Source of the DNA: Candidatus Methanocorpusculum equi
GTDB lineage: Archaea; Halobacteriota; Methanomicrobia; Methanomicrobiales; Methanocorpusculaceae
Length of the DNA stretch: 5,940 nt
NCBI GenBank assembly: GCA_018065685.1
Contig: JAGHSU010000124.1
Span: forward strand, 1-5,940
Reading direction: 5' to 3'
Positions 1 to 5,940 of the stretch are shown here, one piece after another; positions within the stretch are counted from its first letter, which is position 1, and the number at the start of each line of letters is the position of its first letter. The notes below the pieces were generated by a model. It was not told where the DNA came from and did no database searches. It saw only the letters and a list, made by a program, of their open reading frames with translations. A program made the translations under genes and the position numbers.

Positions 1-461
1 CGATGCGGCTGAAGAGTATGCTAAATCCCTTTATGTCTATGAGCCCTCCTCGTTTGCGGAGCAGGGGGCAGGTTATCAGCGAGTCGGAGCGTCTGCTGCG
101 CTCGGGAAAAGCAGGGCTTATTGTTCTCGACTCGGCAACGGCTCTTTACCGGGTGGAAAGCGGCGGAAAGGATGCGATGGCGCGGCTTTCGCAGCAGATG
201 ATGGTTTTACTCGGGATTTCAAGGCGCTTTGACATCCCGGCTGTTATCACAAATCAGGTCTTTATGGACATCGACTCGCACCGCCTTACAGGCCTCGGGG
301 GGACGGCCCTCTTTCATATCTCGAAGGTGATTGTCCGCATCGAAAAGCACGAGGGATTCAGACGGGCGGTTATCGTAAAGCACCGCTCGGAGGCGGAAGG
401 AAAGTCCTGGGACTTTGCACTGACGGGAACAGGTATCCGTGGACGCTTAAAGGAAGAATAA
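1..461 (+). CDS. radB: RadB, RecA/Rad51-family recombination protein; 5' end outside window, apparent frameshift
   Basis: RadB is a short Rad51/RadA paralogue of euryarchaea, thought to act as a recombination mediator or regulator. The window begins inside the gene, so the Walker A region is off the left edge. Visible are the Walker B strand (GLIVLDS, codons from 114 to 134), the RecA-family segment with RLSQQM and ITNQVF (246-263), the following LGGTALFHISKVIVRIEK segment, and the C-terminal strand with KSWDFALTGTGI. The frame opening with the ATG at base 3 is not the true N-terminus: bases 2-67 in the neighbouring frame read DAAEEYAKSLYVYEPSSFAE, the expected RadB sequence just before ISESERLLRSGKAGLIVLDS. 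The two frames join if one G is removed from the G5 run at 64-68, giving FAEQGQVISESE. About 152 residues are visible of a usual total near 220-235. Family assignment is firm; whether the break is real or a sequencing error is open. Confidence 0.88.
   Translation, partial: MRLKSMLNPFMSMSPPRLRSRGQVISESERLLRSGKAGLIVLDSATALYRVESGGKDAMARLSQQMMVLLGISRRFDIPAVITNQVFMDIDSHRLTGLGGTALFHISKVIVRIEKHEGFRRAVIVKHRSEAEGKSWDFALTGTGIRGRLKEE
64..68 (+). other. G5 run at the radB frame break
   Basis: Upstream of this run the conserved RadB reading is in the frame of base 2; downstream it is in the frame of base 3. Four Gs instead of five would restore one continuous RadB frame. The base-2 frame, if continued past the run, loses all similarity and meets a stop at about base 231. 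Confidence 0.75.
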
Positions 462-563
462 TGTGAGATTCTGATTACAAAACCCCCAAGTCCCGACACC
501 GGTTGTTTAACAGTGGCAGGTTTGATTTGATGTATGAAAATGTAGATATAGGATACGAACCAA

Positions 564-575
564 TATTATAAAATA
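564..575 (+). promoter_or_regulatory. candidate TATA box for the small exported-protein gene
   Basis: The stretch TATTATAAAATA is the best TATA-like element in the 214-base gap between radB and the gene starting at 676. With usual archaeal spacing, transcription would start near 595 and leave a leader of about 80 bases. No clear BRE is visible, so this is a sequence-only suggestion. The rest of the gap (462-675) shows only short weak inverted repeats and no T-rich terminator for radB. Confidence 0.35.
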
Positions 576-675
576 ACTCGGCCTCTCTCCTATCAGAGAT
601 GAGAATGGGCTGGTATAGAAGAAAAACACCCCGTTCCGGGTTTCTGGTGATACAAACCAAACAAAGGTAACCATT

Positions 676-1083
676 ATGAGAAATACTGAAACAACTCCGA
701 ACAAAACCCCCTCCCGTGTTATTCTCGTATCAATTGCAATTATCCTCATTTGCGGTGCATTTTGCGGCGTAGGGGCCGCAGAAGAGGAGATGACGGTTAA
801 GATTCTTGGAGATAAAACAACGTTCGAACTGCATGAAGCATTTCAACTGCTCATTCAAGTACCATGGTTCATAAAGGAAGGGTCTGTAGATTTATCTTTT
901 GAATATCCCCCATATATCGTCGGGCCTGGAAAAATTTGCAGAAACCTTGATCCATATGAGTTTGGGGAGGTGTATGTCATGGTAAACTCACAGCAGCCTG
1001 GTTCTGGCGGATGGATAAAGATTCATGATAATAAGTACGGGAGTACAATCTCTGTAGGACCTATAACTGTTATTCCTCGATGA
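676..1083 (+). CDS. small exported or membrane-anchored beta-rich protein of unknown function
   Basis: The product has 135 residues. After a polar, positively charged start (about 14 residues, ending PSR), residues 15-34 form one strongly hydrophobic segment ending GVGAA, followed at once by acidic EEE. This is typical of a secretion signal or a single N-terminal membrane anchor, which would place the rest outside the cell. The remaining 100 or so residues alternate short hydrophobic stretches with turns (VKILGDKTTFEL, GSVDLSFEYPP, GEVYVMVNS, GGWIKIHDNKYGS, SVGPITVIP), which suggests an Ig-like or CARDB-like beta sandwich; that fold is an inference, and I do not recognise a specific family. 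The start is supported by an AAAGGT motif (663-668) about seven bases upstream of ATG. It ends in tandem stops, TGA TAG. The gene is visibly more AT-rich than radB and cdc48 and has its own leader and terminator region, so it is probably monocistronic. No partner is evident. Confidence 0.75.
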   Translation: MRNTETTPNKTPSRVILVSIAIILICGAFCGVGAAEEEMTVKILGDKTTFELHEAFQLLIQVPWFIKEGSVDLSFEYPPYIVGPGKICRNLDPYEFGEVYVMVNSQQPGSGGWIKIHDNKYGSTISVGPITVIPR

Positions 1084-1097
1084 TAGAATAAAGGAAT

Positions 1098-1118
1098 CTA
1101 ATCTTATTTTATTTTTCT
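1098..1118 (+). terminator. T-rich terminator behind the exported-protein gene
   Basis: TTATTTTATTTTTCT begins about 20 bases after the tandem stop codons. Archaeal RNA polymerase terminates at such U-rich stretches without needing a strong hairpin, and none is seen. A second pyrimidine-rich tract follows at 1138-1155 and may act as a backup. Confidence 0.5.
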
Positions 1119-1195
1119 GCAAATTGTGAGAGTTCTGTGTTTTTCTTCTTTCTCCATGCTCCTGCTTCATACCGCTCCCTTTTATAATTCAGGAA

Positions 1196-1251
1196 TCCAT
1201 AAAATATACAAACCCTATGTACCATCATAATATACACCAGGTTATAAATCC
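1196..1251 (+). promoter_or_regulatory. AT-rich promoter region of cdc48
   Basis: This stretch holds several TATA-like elements: ATAAAATATACAAA near 1199-1212, ATAATATACA near 1228-1237, and TTATAAAT near 1242-1249. The first two would give start sites near 1232 or 1258 and a leader that still contains the GGAGG at 1265. The third is too close to the gene to be the main TATA box with such a leader. Which element is used cannot be decided from sequence. Confidence 0.45.
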
Positions 1252-1264
1252 ACACAGTGACTAC

Positions 1265-1269
1265 GGAGG
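1265..1269 (+). promoter_or_regulatory. GGAGG ribosome binding site that fixes the cdc48 start
   Basis: GGAGG is complementary to the anti-Shine-Dalgarno end of 16S rRNA and lies five bases before ATG 1275. The frame stays open back to a GTG at 1257, but that codon has no such motif upstream and would put the GGAGG inside the coding region. ATG 1275 is therefore preferred. Confidence 0.85.
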
Positions 1270-1274
1270 CATCC

Positions 1275-3560
1275 ATGCCTGAAATCACCCTTCAGGTGGA
1301 CAGTGCCCACCCCCAGGACCAGGGGCTTGGGAAAATCCGTCTCGACCCTGAAAGCATGGAGGCCCTTTCGGTACACCCGGGAGACTTTGTCGATATCATC
1401 GGCAAAACATGCTCCGGAACTGCGTGTGCTGGAAATACGTGCACCAAAGCGAAGGTCTGGCGTGCCCTTCCCGCGGACTGGGGACAGAAAAAAGCACGGA
1501 TTGACAAATACACACGGGCAAATGCAGGAGTCCTTGTAGGGGACTCCGTCACGGTCCGCAAAACAGAACAGGTCATCCCTGCAGCAGTTCTTACCCTCAT
1601 CCCCCCCGATGATATTCCCGAAGAGCACACTAAAGAGGTGTTCTTTGATGTTGACGGACTCACCAACATGCCGGTTTCGGCAGGTGACATTCTCCCGGTC
1701 CGGACCGTGCTTCCCGTACCAAACAATACGGCTGAGTTTAAGGTTGAATCCGTGTCTCCGGAGGGGGCCTGCATCATCACTTCTGATACCGTGTTCGAGT
1801 TAACCGGCAAAAGCGGATTTACCCCTGCAAAGAAGATTACGTACGAGGATATCGGAGGTCTCAAAGCGGAGCTTTCGCAGGTCCGCGAGATGATTGAGCT
1901 CCCCATCCGTCATCCGGAGATTTTTAAGACGTTAGGGGTTGAGTCGCCCAAAGGTGTTCTCCTCCACGGGCCTCCCGGAACCGGAAAAACCCTCATCGCA
2001 AAGGCCGTTGCATCCGAGACAAATGCAAACTTCTACACGATAGCAGGCCCTGAGATTATCTCCAAGTTCTACGGAGAGTCCGAGGAGAAGCTGCGGGAGA
2101 TCTTCGACGAGGCCGCGGAGAATGCCCCCTCAATCATCTTCATCGACGAGCTGGACTCGATTGCCCCGCGGCGGGAGGATGTCACAGGCGAGGTGGAGCG
2201 AAGAATCGTAGCGCAGCTTTTAACGATGCTTGACGGTATCGGGGACCGCGGGCAGGTTATTGTCATCGGCGCTACCAACAGGCCGGATGCCATTGACCCG
2301 GCGCTTCGACGTCCGGGGCGGTTTGACCGTGAGATTGAGATAGGGGTTCCTTCGGAGGAGGACCGCCTCGAGATTCTGCGGATTCATACGCGGAACATGC
2401 CGCTTGAAGGGGCAAAAAGACTTCATTCGGTAAAGAAGGCAACAAAGCGCACCGAAGAAATCTATGAGGAAAAGCGTGAGAAGCTGCTGACCACGCTCTC
2501 CCGCATCACCCGCGGCTTTACGGGAGCGGACTTATCCTTGCTCGTCCGCGAGGCATCTCTCATTGCTCTCAGGCGCCAGATTAAAACCGATGACATCGGA
2601 AACGACCCGGTCCCCGAGGAGGAGCTCGTCAAGCTCGAAGTGACGAAAGAGGACTTTACCGCGGCTCTTCGCGGCATCATCCCCTCTGCGATGCGGGAGA
2701 TTGCAGTCGAGACCGCAGGAATTTCCTGGTCTGATATCGGAGGGTATGCGGATGTCCTGCAGGATATCAAAGAGGCGGTGTGCCTTCCGCTGACGGACAA
2801 ATCCCGGTTTACCTCGCTTGGCATAAAGCCCCCGAAAGGAGTGCTCCTCTACGGCCCCCCCGGGACCGGAAAGACCCTCATCGCAAAAGCTGCGGCAGAG
2901 GAAAGCGGCGCAAATTTCATCGCGGTAAAAGGTCCTGAGCTTCTTTCCAAATGGGTCGGAGAGTCCGAGCGGGCCGTGCGGCAGATCTTTAAGAAAGCAC
3001 GGCAGGCGGCTCCCGCAATCGTCTTCTTCGACGAAATCGATGCACTGACGCGGACCCGCGGCGGGGAGTCCTCCGAGGTCGCAGGAAGCGTCTTAAATCA
3101 GATTTTAACGGAGATGGACGGCATTGAAGAGCTCAATGATGTGCTCGTGCTCGCAGCATCGAACAGACCTGACATCATCGATGCGGCGCTTCTCAGGAGC
3201 GGCCGTTTTGACCGCCTCATCTATATTGCAGAGCCGGATAAAAAGGACCGCCGCGCCATTTTAGAGGTGCAGACAAAGACGATGCCCCTGACTGTTACCA
3301 ACCGCCGCATGTTCTTTGAGGAACTCGCGGCATCCACCGAAGGATTTACGGGAGCAGACCTCGCCTCCCTCGTCCGCGAGGCCGCCATGCGGGCGCTCAG
3401 GAAAGGGGAGGCTGCAGTATCCGAAGAGGACTTTGCAGAGGCCCGCTCTTTTGTGCACCCTACAATGAATCCGCGGGTAAAGGAGTATTATGAGGGAATC
3501 CGCACCGCGTTTAAGGGCGGTCTCCCGAAAGAGGTGCAGACGCTTCCCGAGTATCAGTAA
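1275..3560 (+). CDS. cdc48: Cdc48/p97-family tandem AAA+ ATPase (unfoldase)
   Basis: Archaeal Cdc48 is a cytosolic hexameric ATPase that unfolds proteins and can feed the 20S proteasome. The 761-residue product has the whole family layout. The N domain (about 1-180) carries the double-psi barrel signatures [11 protein letters not shown] and [15 protein letters not shown]1 has Walker A GPPGTGKT (232-239), Walker B IIFIDE (287-292), sensor-1 Asn335 and arginine fingers Arg349 and Arg352. D2 has GPPGTGKT (527-534), IVFFDE (582-587), sensor-1 Asn630, and Arg641 and Arg644. All catalytic residues are present in both rings, so both should hydrolyse ATP. The pore loops are aromatic in both: KFYG (264-267) and KWVG (559-562). 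The start follows GGAGG at 1265. Oddities: a CX4CX4C cluster (Cys46, 51, 56) inserted in the N domain, a charged insert of about 22 residues after HTRNMPL in D1 (roughly 378-405), and a C-terminus ending EYQ, which resembles but does not fit the proteasome-docking HbYX motif. It converges with the next gene. Confidence 0.96.
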   Translation: MPEITLQVDSAHPQDQGLGKIRLDPESMEALSVHPGDFVDIIGKTCSGTACAGNTCTKAKVWRALPADWGQKKARIDKYTRANAGVLVGDSVTVRKTEQVIPAAVLTLIPPDDIPEEHTKEVFFDVDGLTNMPVSAGDILPVRTVLPVPNNTAEFKVESVSPEGACIITSDTVFELTGKSGFTPAKKITYEDIGGLKAELSQVREMIELPIRHPEIFKTLGVESPKGVLLHGPPGTGKTLIAKAVASETNANFYTIAGPEIISKFYGESEEKLREIFDEAAENAPSIIFIDELDSIAPRREDVTGEVERRIVAQLLTMLDGIGDRGQVIVIGATNRPDAIDPALRRPGRFDREIEIGVPSEEDRLEILRIHTRNMPLEGAKRLHSVKKATKRTEEIYEEKREKLLTTLSRITRGFTGADLSLLVREASLIALRRQIKTDDIGNDPVPEEELVKLEVTKEDFTAALRGIIPSAMREIAVETAGISWSDIGGYADVLQDIKEAVCLPLTDKSRFTSLGIKPPKGVLLYGPPGTGKTLIAKAAAEESGANFIAVKGPELLSKWVGESERAVRQIFKKARQAAPAIVFFDEIDALTRTRGGESSEVAGSVLNQILTEMDGIEELNDVLVLAASNRPDIIDAALLRSGRFDRLIYIAEPDKKDRRAILEVQTKTMPLTVTNRRMFFEELAASTEGFTGADLASLVREAAMRALRKGEAAVSEEDFAEARSFVHPTMNPRVKEYYEGIRTAFKGGLPKEVQTLPEYQ

Positions 3561-3649
3561 GGGGAAGACAGGGGCTGCTGTTACGGATTATTCGGACACG
3601 GCCGCAGCACCGGTTTCCGGCTTACACTCCGGGCCTTCGGATCTCATCT
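3561..3649. other. convergent spacer between cdc48 and the membrane-protein gene
   Basis: Both genes end facing this 89-base, fairly GC-rich spacer. Neither strand has a T-rich terminator tract. The only structure I see is a short hairpin, CCGG-TTT-CCGG (3610-3620), possibly a shared terminator or mRNA 3' end. This is weak evidence. Confidence 0.3.
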
Positions 3650-5675
3650 CTAAAACACCGGCAGTTTCGGTTTTTTCGAAACGACAGCAAACGAGAGATA
3701 CAGCGCAATCGCAGCACACGTGAGTGATAAGAGAAGCATTGCTGTCTGAACTTCGGGGAAGGCATCCAGCTGCATGTAGAGCAGTGTTGTAAATGCATCG
3801 GAAATCAGCAAAAGCGTCGGAAGAATGAGGGATCTCCCCAGCACTATGATCAGAACGGCAAAGATCAGTGAGAAAATCACCGGCAGGTACATGAACATCC
3901 CGTCTGAAAGCAGCTCAAGCGACAGGATAATTGCTTCTCCGAAGAAAAACACGGCTGTCATCCGCCGCTTTCCGATGAAAATCAGCGCCGCACCGACAAA
4001 CGCAATTATACTGGTGTAAATAATTCCGAGGAATAACATAGAATCCAGAGCGTAAATGGATGAGTCCGAGACATAATAATAGATGAAAGTAGTTGTCATA
4101 TTTTTTGCAAGCAGTAAAAAGCCGATGACAGCCCCCCAGCGGCTAAAGGTTATATCTCCGTCTTCCGTCAGATGCTTTGAGATGGAGCGCCGCAGTTTCC
4201 CTGTCCCGCAGACAAAGGCAAGCCAGATAAGAAACACGGAAGCAATACTCACAATAATACTGTACATGATACTGCTGAAGAGATTGGAGATAAAAGCCGC
4301 CCCGAGGAGAACATTCACTGCGGCAAACGCGTACTTCTGCTGGCTCTTTGAGGTCAGCAGAATTAAAGCGAAGATGATGGAAAAGCTTCCTGAGAGAACT
4401 GCCATTACCGGAATATCTCCAAGAATCACAAAGGAAAGCATCTGCGGTACCATCAGGATAAATGTGACTGCAGTCAGAACACGTTTCCCGAGAATCAGCA
4501 GGATTATGCCGATGAGAAAGAGGCAGATACTCAGAGTAAGACCGGGGATGAATAATCCTGCGGAAAATACATCCGGTGCGTCCGAAGCACCCTGATCAAC
4601 AATATCGAGCACCATCGTCACAAAAAACATTGCGATGAGCAGGAGACCGAACGAGGTAAGCTGGTTTTTCATGCCGGTCTTTTTCTCTTCGCTGATGTAC
4701 GGGAGATATTCCGCATCCTCTCTCTTCGGTTCATCACGCTGTTTGGCCTCTGCAGCTGTTTTCCCGCTGTTCTTTGTGATGACAAAGTACATTCCGGGGA
4801 TGAATAAAATCAGGGCTGCAAAGAGGGAGGCAGAAGGCATTTCGCCAAGGAGGGGGATAGAAATAAACACGCCAATCAGGGGGTAAATCCCGAAGATTGC
4901 TCCTGTTTTCGCTGCACCGAGATGCCTCTGGCCATACATCATAAGTATAGGAGTGATACTGCTGCCGATGAATCCTGTTGCCATAAGACCCAGGGTAGTG
5001 GGAACAGACGGCAGGGCATCCCCCAGACTGAATGCGATGATAAGCGCAATAACTCCTGCGCTGAATCCGCGAATGATGTTACATTCAACAGGATTTCTGT
5101 CTGCAAGGAGTTTTGATATCAGGTAGAGAACACCAAGGACTATACACCCGGCAATAATGAAAAGAGATCCGGTCGAAAAGGATAATAGAGTGGGATTTGT
5201 AACCGCGAGGGAGATGCTTCCGAGGATGATTAATACGACTCCGATTCCAAGCCGTTTGGAGATTTTTTCCCTGAGAAAGATGGCGGCGAAAAGAACCGTG
5301 GCAACAATTGTGACATTTTGAAGGACCGAGGATGCTGCCGCGGACTCCTGCTGTATTCCTATGGTAATAAGGAAGGATGCCAGCAGGGATAAAAGGATGA
5401 AGATGATTATTTTACCCGTGTCATTTTTTCGCAGATGGCGTTCCGGGTCAAAAATCGCTTTCGATTTTCTTCCAAAGAGCAGGATTAACAGCGACCCGCA
5501 CCCTGCACCGAAAAAGATGAAGGCGACCGACATCGCCACCCATGCGTCGGCTGAGATAAGTTTGAGAAGCGGCGTGTAAAGCGAATCAGCTACTGCGGCT
5601 AAAATAGCCGCGATAACTCCGATTGCCGTGACACTGATGAGCGGGCTGTGCTTTGCGGATGAAGGAAAAATTCAT
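3650..5675 (-). CDS. EamA/DMT-type transporter fused to a large C-terminal membrane domain; apparent frameshift near the start
   Basis: The open frame gives 629 residues from a GTG at 5539, but it stays open upstream to base 5671 and encodes what looks like the missing first helix (ISVTAIGVIAAILAAVADSL). It has no normal start codon there. An ATG at 5675 is off by one base; removing one base from the A5 run at 5666-5670 joins them (MNFPSSAKHSPLI...), giving 674 residues. Numbered from the GTG, residues 1-113 finish a first EamA half (IVATVLFAAIFLREKIS, then GVVLIILGSISLAV), and 122-256 form a second (RHLGAAKTGAIFGIYPLIG, then LLGEMPS). DMT proteins of this kind export or import small metabolites; the substrate cannot be told. 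A charged linker (257-293) leads to about 12 more helices (296-620) that I cannot assign to a family and that form two similar six-helix units. The tail is KPKLPVF. A paralogue lies immediately upstream. The usual EamA protein is about 300 residues, so this one is roughly double length. Confidence 0.82.
3671..4654 (-). repeat. internal duplication in the membrane protein: two six-helix units
   Basis: Unit A spans about residues 296-448 (bases 4196-4654) and unit B about 469-623 (3671-4135), numbered from the GTG at 5539. The best anchor is LGKRVLTAVTFI (350-361) against IGKRRMTAVFFF (522-533). Further on, FSIIFALILL (386-395) matches FSLIFAVLII (556-565) at nearly the same offset (35 against 33 residues), and both units then continue for similar lengths with two or three further helices. 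The similarity is at protein level, so the duplication is old. Confidence 0.65.
5666..5670 (-). other. A5 run at the frame break of the membrane-protein gene
   Basis: On the minus strand this is T5, right after ATG AAT. With four Ts, the ATG at 5675 reads directly into the open frame carrying the first EamA helix. As written, that ATG gives only 29 codons before a stop, and the helix-coding frame begins after a TGA at 5674-5672 with no ATG, GTG or TTG before 5539. Confidence 0.65.
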
Positions 5676-5683
5676 TGTTTTGT

Positions 5684-5696
5684 CTCTCTCAGAGAG
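5684..5696 (-). repeat. short palindrome in the leader of the membrane-protein gene
   Basis: CTCTCT and AGAGAG flank a single C, eight bases before the proposed ATG at 5675. On the minus strand the right half gives GAGAGAG, which could serve as a weak Shine-Dalgarno-like purine tract, and the palindrome could be an operator half-site pair or a small hairpin over the initiation region. No function is shown. Confidence 0.4.
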
Positions 5697-5704
5697 TGGG
5701 TACA

Positions 5705-5758
5705 TATTGTATTATAGTATTATTTTGTTTTTCTCCCTAATATAATCCGCATATTTGA
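5705..5758 (-). promoter_or_regulatory. AT-rich promoter region of the membrane-protein gene
   Basis: Read on the minus strand, this stretch contains CAAATATG, GATTATATTA (5738-5747) and CTATAATAC (5710-5718). GATTATATTA as TATA box would place the transcription start near 5712 and leave a leader of about 37 bases before ATG 5675. This separates the gene from its upstream paralogue. Confidence 0.45.
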
Positions 5759-5769
5759 ACCATAATCGG

Positions 5770-5780
5770 AAAAACCGCGG
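5770..5780 (-). terminator. possible terminator behind the upstream paralogue
   Basis: On the minus strand, about 30 bases after the paralogue's stop codon, CCGCGG is followed by TTTTT. A T5 tract can terminate archaeal transcription, but five Ts is short. Confidence 0.3.
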
Positions 5781-5810
5781 GGAACACAGTCCGTTTCGTT
5801 TTCCCTCTCT

Positions 5811-5940
5811 CTAAAACACCGGAAGCTTCGGCTTCTCCGAAAACACCGCAAACGCCAGATAGAGCGCAACTGCAGCACATCCGAGCGCTATGAAAAACAT
5901 TGCTGGCTCCACCTCAGGGATTATGTCAATCTGGATATAC
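5811..5940 (-). CDS. C-terminus of a tandem paralogue of the membrane-protein gene (partial)
   Basis: The frame runs in from the right edge and ends at TAG (5813-5811). Its last 42 residues end YLAFAVFSEKPKLPVF and align without gaps to the end of the gene at 3650-5675; by direct count 27 of 42 are identical, and the last seven (KPKLPVF) are the same. It corresponds to the final membrane helix plus the basic tail, and there is a similar acidic loop (PEV) before the helix. The rest of the gene, and so whether it also has the EamA half, lies beyond the window. The stop is 135 bases from the ATG at 5675 of the next gene. The function is unknown; it is presumed to share the neighbour's architecture. 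Confidence 0.85.
   Translation of the reverse strand, partial: YIQIDIIPEVEPAMFFIALGCAAVALYLAFAVFSEKPKLPVF

Noticed and set aside
3..64. ATG at base 3 as the true start of the radB product.
   Set aside because: The residues read from this ATG up to the G5 run have no RadB similarity, whereas the adjacent frame does, so the start is an artefact of the frame break.
630..643. Small hairpin CCCG-TTC-CGGG in the leader of the gene at 676.
   Set aside because: A stem of four pairs is expected by chance, and nothing links it to a riboswitch or a known leader element.
507..749. An 80-codon minus-strand frame with a hydrophobic segment in the gap before the exported-protein gene.
   Set aside because: Its hydrophobic part is the complement of the signal-peptide codons of the + strand gene, and it has no plausible start context.
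1292..1906. A 204-codon minus-strand open frame.
   Set aside because: It lies antisense to the well-supported Cdc48 N domain and D1 start. Its composition (Ser, Arg and Pro rich) is what antisense of a high-GC coding frame gives.
3588..3647. A 19-codon minus-strand open frame starting just behind the stop of the membrane-protein gene (MRSEGPECKPETGAAAVSE).
   Set aside because: It is too short, has no ribosome binding site and no recognisable similarity, and lies in a convergent spacer; chance is the simpler explanation.
4083..4595. A 170-codon plus-strand open frame.
   Set aside because: It lies antisense to the membrane-protein gene, is rich in Arg, Lys and Ile as expected from the reverse of hydrophobic codons, and shows no domain.
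1..5940. CRISPR array, tRNA, rRNA, insertion sequence, toxin-antitoxin or phage-defence locus.
   Set aside because: I saw no regularly spaced direct repeats, no conserved RNA gene, no transposase or terminal inverted repeats, and no defence-type domain on either strand.

Overview
The window looks like part of a euryarchaeal chromosome, most likely from a methanogen of the Methanomicrobiales type. The evidence is a RadB recombinase (a euryarchaeal RecA/Rad51 paralogue), an archaeal-style Cdc48 with aromatic pore loops in both ATPase rings, AT-rich TATA-like promoter regions, T-rich terminators and a GGAGG ribosome binding site. The genus is a guess (something like Methanocorpusculum) and was not tested.

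Layout. The left edge holds the C-terminal two thirds of radB on the + strand, with an apparent one-base frameshift in a G5 run. After about 210 bases of non-coding DNA comes a small + strand gene for an exported or membrane-anchored beta-rich protein of unknown function, which is visibly more AT-rich than its neighbours. A T-rich terminator region and an AT-rich promoter region then lead to the complete cdc48 gene (761 residues, from an ATG at 1275 directly behind GGAGG). Convergent to cdc48, after an 89-base spacer, is a large minus-strand gene for a polytopic membrane protein: an EamA/DMT-type transporter fused to a second membrane domain of about 12 helices. A second minus-strand gene enters at the right edge. 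Only its last 43 codons are visible, but they are clearly paralogous to the end of the first, so the two form a tandem pair.

How the parts relate. The + strand genes do not look like one operon: each has its own AT-rich leader, and RadB (recombination), the exported protein and Cdc48 (protein unfolding, probably feeding the proteasome) share no obvious pathway. The tandem membrane genes look like a family expansion with separate promoters.

The most notable points are the architecture of the membrane protein (a duplicated EamA half followed by an internally duplicated 2 x 6-helix half, in a gene that is itself duplicated), a CX4CX4C cysteine cluster inserted in the Cdc48 N domain, a charged insert of about 22 residues in the Cdc48 D1 ring, and two reading-frame breaks that are each repaired by removing one base from a five-base homopolymer. 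The two breaks are more likely sequence errors than biology. I see no CRISPR, tRNA, rRNA, insertion sequence or defence system here.
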